From positions 1-8,430 of the forward strand of contig JALVDN010000302.1 of the NCBI GenBank assembly GCA_027008965.1: a stretch of DNA of 8,430 nucleotides, given 5' to 3'. Origin of the DNA: Flavobacteriales bacterium (lineage in GTDB: Bacteria; Bacteroidota; Bacteroidia; Flavobacteriales; Flavobacteriaceae). Made by a program: the position numbers and the translations under genes. Of the stretch, positions 7,359 through 8,430 are shown piece after piece. The notes beneath the pieces are model-generated. The model did no database searches, was not told where the DNA came from, and worked only from the letters and a program-made list of their open reading frames with translations. Positions within the stretch are counted from its first letter, which is position 1. The number at the start of each line of letters is the position of its first letter.

Positions 7359-7533
7359 GCGTGAGCGGGCGCAGTGTTATCCTTTTGAAGGCCCGCCGGA
7401 TTTTTGGCCATGGCGAGGAGGCTCCGAGCGGAGACGAGGAGACCCCGCAGCCGTGACTTGCCAAAAACCGGGCGGGCCGAAAAAGATTTAAACGGAGCAC
7501 GCGACCCGGTGCGGAGCACCGGGGCACGCCCAC
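7359..7533 (+). repeat. structured GC-rich repeat element, copy B
   Basis: This is the larger, more stable copy of the element at 3405-3560, inverted relative to it. The closing helix is GGGCG (7367-7371) with CGCCC (7527-7531). The long helix has outer pairing CTTTT (7382-7386) with AAAAG (7481-7485). Its main 19-base arms, 7390-7408 and 7460-7478, have 17 Watson-Crick pairs. The inner arm CATGGC (7409-7414) pairs with GCCGTG (7450-7455), followed by an ACTT bulge (7456-7459). The 35-base loop is 7415-7449. An independent hairpin has CCCGGTGC (7505-7512), a GGA loop and GCACCGGG (7516-7523). The loop contains two imperfect direct copies of GAGGAGRCYCCG. The element occupies most of the gap between the convergent PEBP and DUF4139 genes and could end transcription from either side. 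The functional strand is not known. Confidence 0.85.
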
Positions 7534-7544
7534 TTGAAAAACGC

Positions 7545-8430
7545 CTACAGACGCAGGTTGTAGTCTTTGGGATATTTGACTTCAAAGCCGAAGTTGAGGG
7601 TGATTTTTTGTCCGGGCTGAATGGTTTTTTTCCAGGTGATGATGCCGTTGCCATCGACTTTTCCGCCGTTTTGGATGCGCACGTTTTTGACTTCGATTTT
7701 TTCGTCTTGCGAAACGGGAACGCGGTCTTTAATGATGATGTCCACGGGGATTTTCTTGCGGTTGGTGACGGTGATTTGATATTGGCGTTTGACGGTGACT
7801 TTGCTGCCGATGAGTTGATAGTCTTTGAAGTTGTCGGTGCGCTTGCGTACGATGTGGATTTCGGGGTCATGTCCGAAGGAGAGGCGCAGTTTTTCCAAGC
7901 GGTTGAGGGGGTCGATGTAGGCTTGTCCGGTGAAGCGGTCTTGGAAGTAGAGTCGGGCATTGCCGGGGATGAGGCGGTGGTTGCTCAAATCGGTCACTTC
8001 AACGGTGAGGAAGGCCCGGTTGGTTTTATAGGGCACGGCAAAGTAGGTATATTCTCCGGGGGTGGTGAATTCCTTGAGCTGAATAAGGGTGGGCTCATTT
8101 CCCGAAAGCACATCGTATTTTTGATTGAGGGTGTATTGCACGTCGAGGGTGCTTTCTGTTTCTTGAACGGGTGTTACACTTATTTGGTCTGCTTCGGTTT
8201 CCATGGTTATCACTTGCGGTGCGGCCATGTTTTCGGCTTTTTTCCTGGCTTGATAGGTGCGGTATTGAACGGGATAGAGATACCAGGGTTCCACACCGGG
8301 AACATGGATGTGATATTGCGGGCGGTAGGTGGAGAGTGAAACTTGGATGTTGTCCCAATCAATGCCGGTGTTTTGGGTGATTTGTCCTTTGTAGGTCCAT
8401 TGCAAGGGTTGTTTGTCGCCGGCAGAGCGT
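7545..8430 (-). CDS. DUF4139 domain protein, C-terminal part (start outside window)
   Basis: 294 residues are visible, and the frame stays open to the right edge. The segment reading LQWTYKGQITQNTGIDWDNIQVSLST near the edge is the classic entry to the DUF4139 domain (YxAxIxNxTGEDWxNVxLxLST). The C-terminus GFEVKYPKDYNLRL with stop TAG is the usual family end. Whole proteins of this group (mucoidy inhibitor A-like, DUF4140 plus DUF4139) are about 500-650 residues, so roughly half is missing, including any signal peptide and coiled coil. The domain is beta-rich; the biochemical function is not established. An in-frame TTG at 8405 is not taken as the start because homology-like sequence continues upstream. 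The gene looks more GC-rich than the LRR gene. It converges with the PEBP gene, and element B begins 12 bases beyond its stop. Confidence 0.93.
   Translation of the reverse strand, partial: RSAGDKQPLQWTYKGQITQNTGIDWDNIQVSLSTYRPQYHIHVPGVEPWYLYPVQYRTYQARKKAENMAAPQVITMETEADQISVTPVQETESTLDVQYTLNQKYDVLSGNEPTLIQLKEFTTPGEYTYFAVPYKTNRAFLTVEVTDLSNHRLIPGNARLYFQDRFTGQAYIDPLNRLEKLRLSFGHDPEIHIVRKRTDNFKDYQLIGSKVTVKRQYQITVTNRKKIPVDIIIKDRVPVSQDEKIEVKNVRIQNGGKVDGNGIITWKKTIQPGQKITLNFGFEVKYPKDYNLRL

Noticed and set aside
3405..7533. Terminal inverted repeats of a composite transposon
   Set aside because: No transposase or integrase gene lies between the copies, the outer ends are not matched to the base, and no target-site duplication is visible.
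7343..7960. 205-codon minus-strand frame rich in Ser, Lys, Pro and Thr
   Set aside because: It is a shifted frame of the DUF4139 gene that runs on into element B. It has low complexity and no start context.
7404..8339. 311-codon open frame on the plus strand
   Set aside because: It lies antisense to the DUF4139 gene, and its product is a low-complexity Phe/Gly/Asp/Val-rich chain with no domain. It is open because of the codon bias and GC content of the true gene, and its first part is element B.
8403..8405. TTG as the start codon of the DUF4139 gene
   Set aside because: The frame stays open to the window edge, and the protein would begin inside the conserved domain. The real start is outside.

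Overview
The window looks like a chromosomal segment from a member of Bacteroidota, most likely Flavobacteriia. The signs are a type IX secretion (T9SS) C-terminal sorting domain, a lipoprotein with an acidic residue just after the lipidated Cys, a TAnnTTTG-type -7 promoter element, the flavobacterial-looking gene order TPR protein / ribH / small membrane protein / mutL, and TGTCATTTCGA...GAGAAATCTC intergenic repeats. No species can be named from the sequence alone.

Layout. (1) Positions 1-3276, minus strand: one tightly packed operon read right to left. It encodes a membrane-anchored TPR protein, lumazine synthase (ribH), a 90-residue single-pass membrane protein and the DNA mismatch-repair protein MutL, whose 3' end lies outside the window. 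The gaps are 3, 21 and 2 bases, and a TATATTTG promoter element sits 28 bases ahead of the first start codon. (2) Positions 3277-3852: a 576-base gap between divergent units. It holds one copy (A) of a GC-rich structured element and three short flavobacterial-type repeats in alternating orientation. (3) Positions 3853-6653, plus strand: a two-gene unit of a probably surface-exposed lipoprotein and a 695-residue secreted leucine-rich-repeat protein built from two tandem modules, followed by a clear intrinsic terminator. (4) Positions 6743-7300, plus strand: an exported PEBP (YbhB/YbcL) protein. (5) Positions 7301-7544: a second copy (B) of the structured element, inverted relative to A. (6) Positions 7545-8430, minus strand: the C-terminal part of a DUF4139 protein, whose start lies outside the window.

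The most interesting signal is the A/B element pair. The two copies share a 35-base loop (32 of 35 identical), a 20-base identical flank, and the same predicted architecture: a short closing helix, a variable hairpin, and a long helix with an ACTT bulge carrying the conserved loop. The helix sequences differ between copies but remain paired. Conserved loops with compensating stems suggest selection on a folded nucleic acid, either a non-coding RNA or a mobile hairpin DNA, rather than on protein. The two copies bracket the lipoprotein/LRR/PEBP block in inverted orientation.

The left operon is housekeeping (riboflavin biosynthesis, mismatch repair, envelope TPR protein). The central block is envelope and secretion oriented: all three of its proteins carry export signals and are probably accessory.
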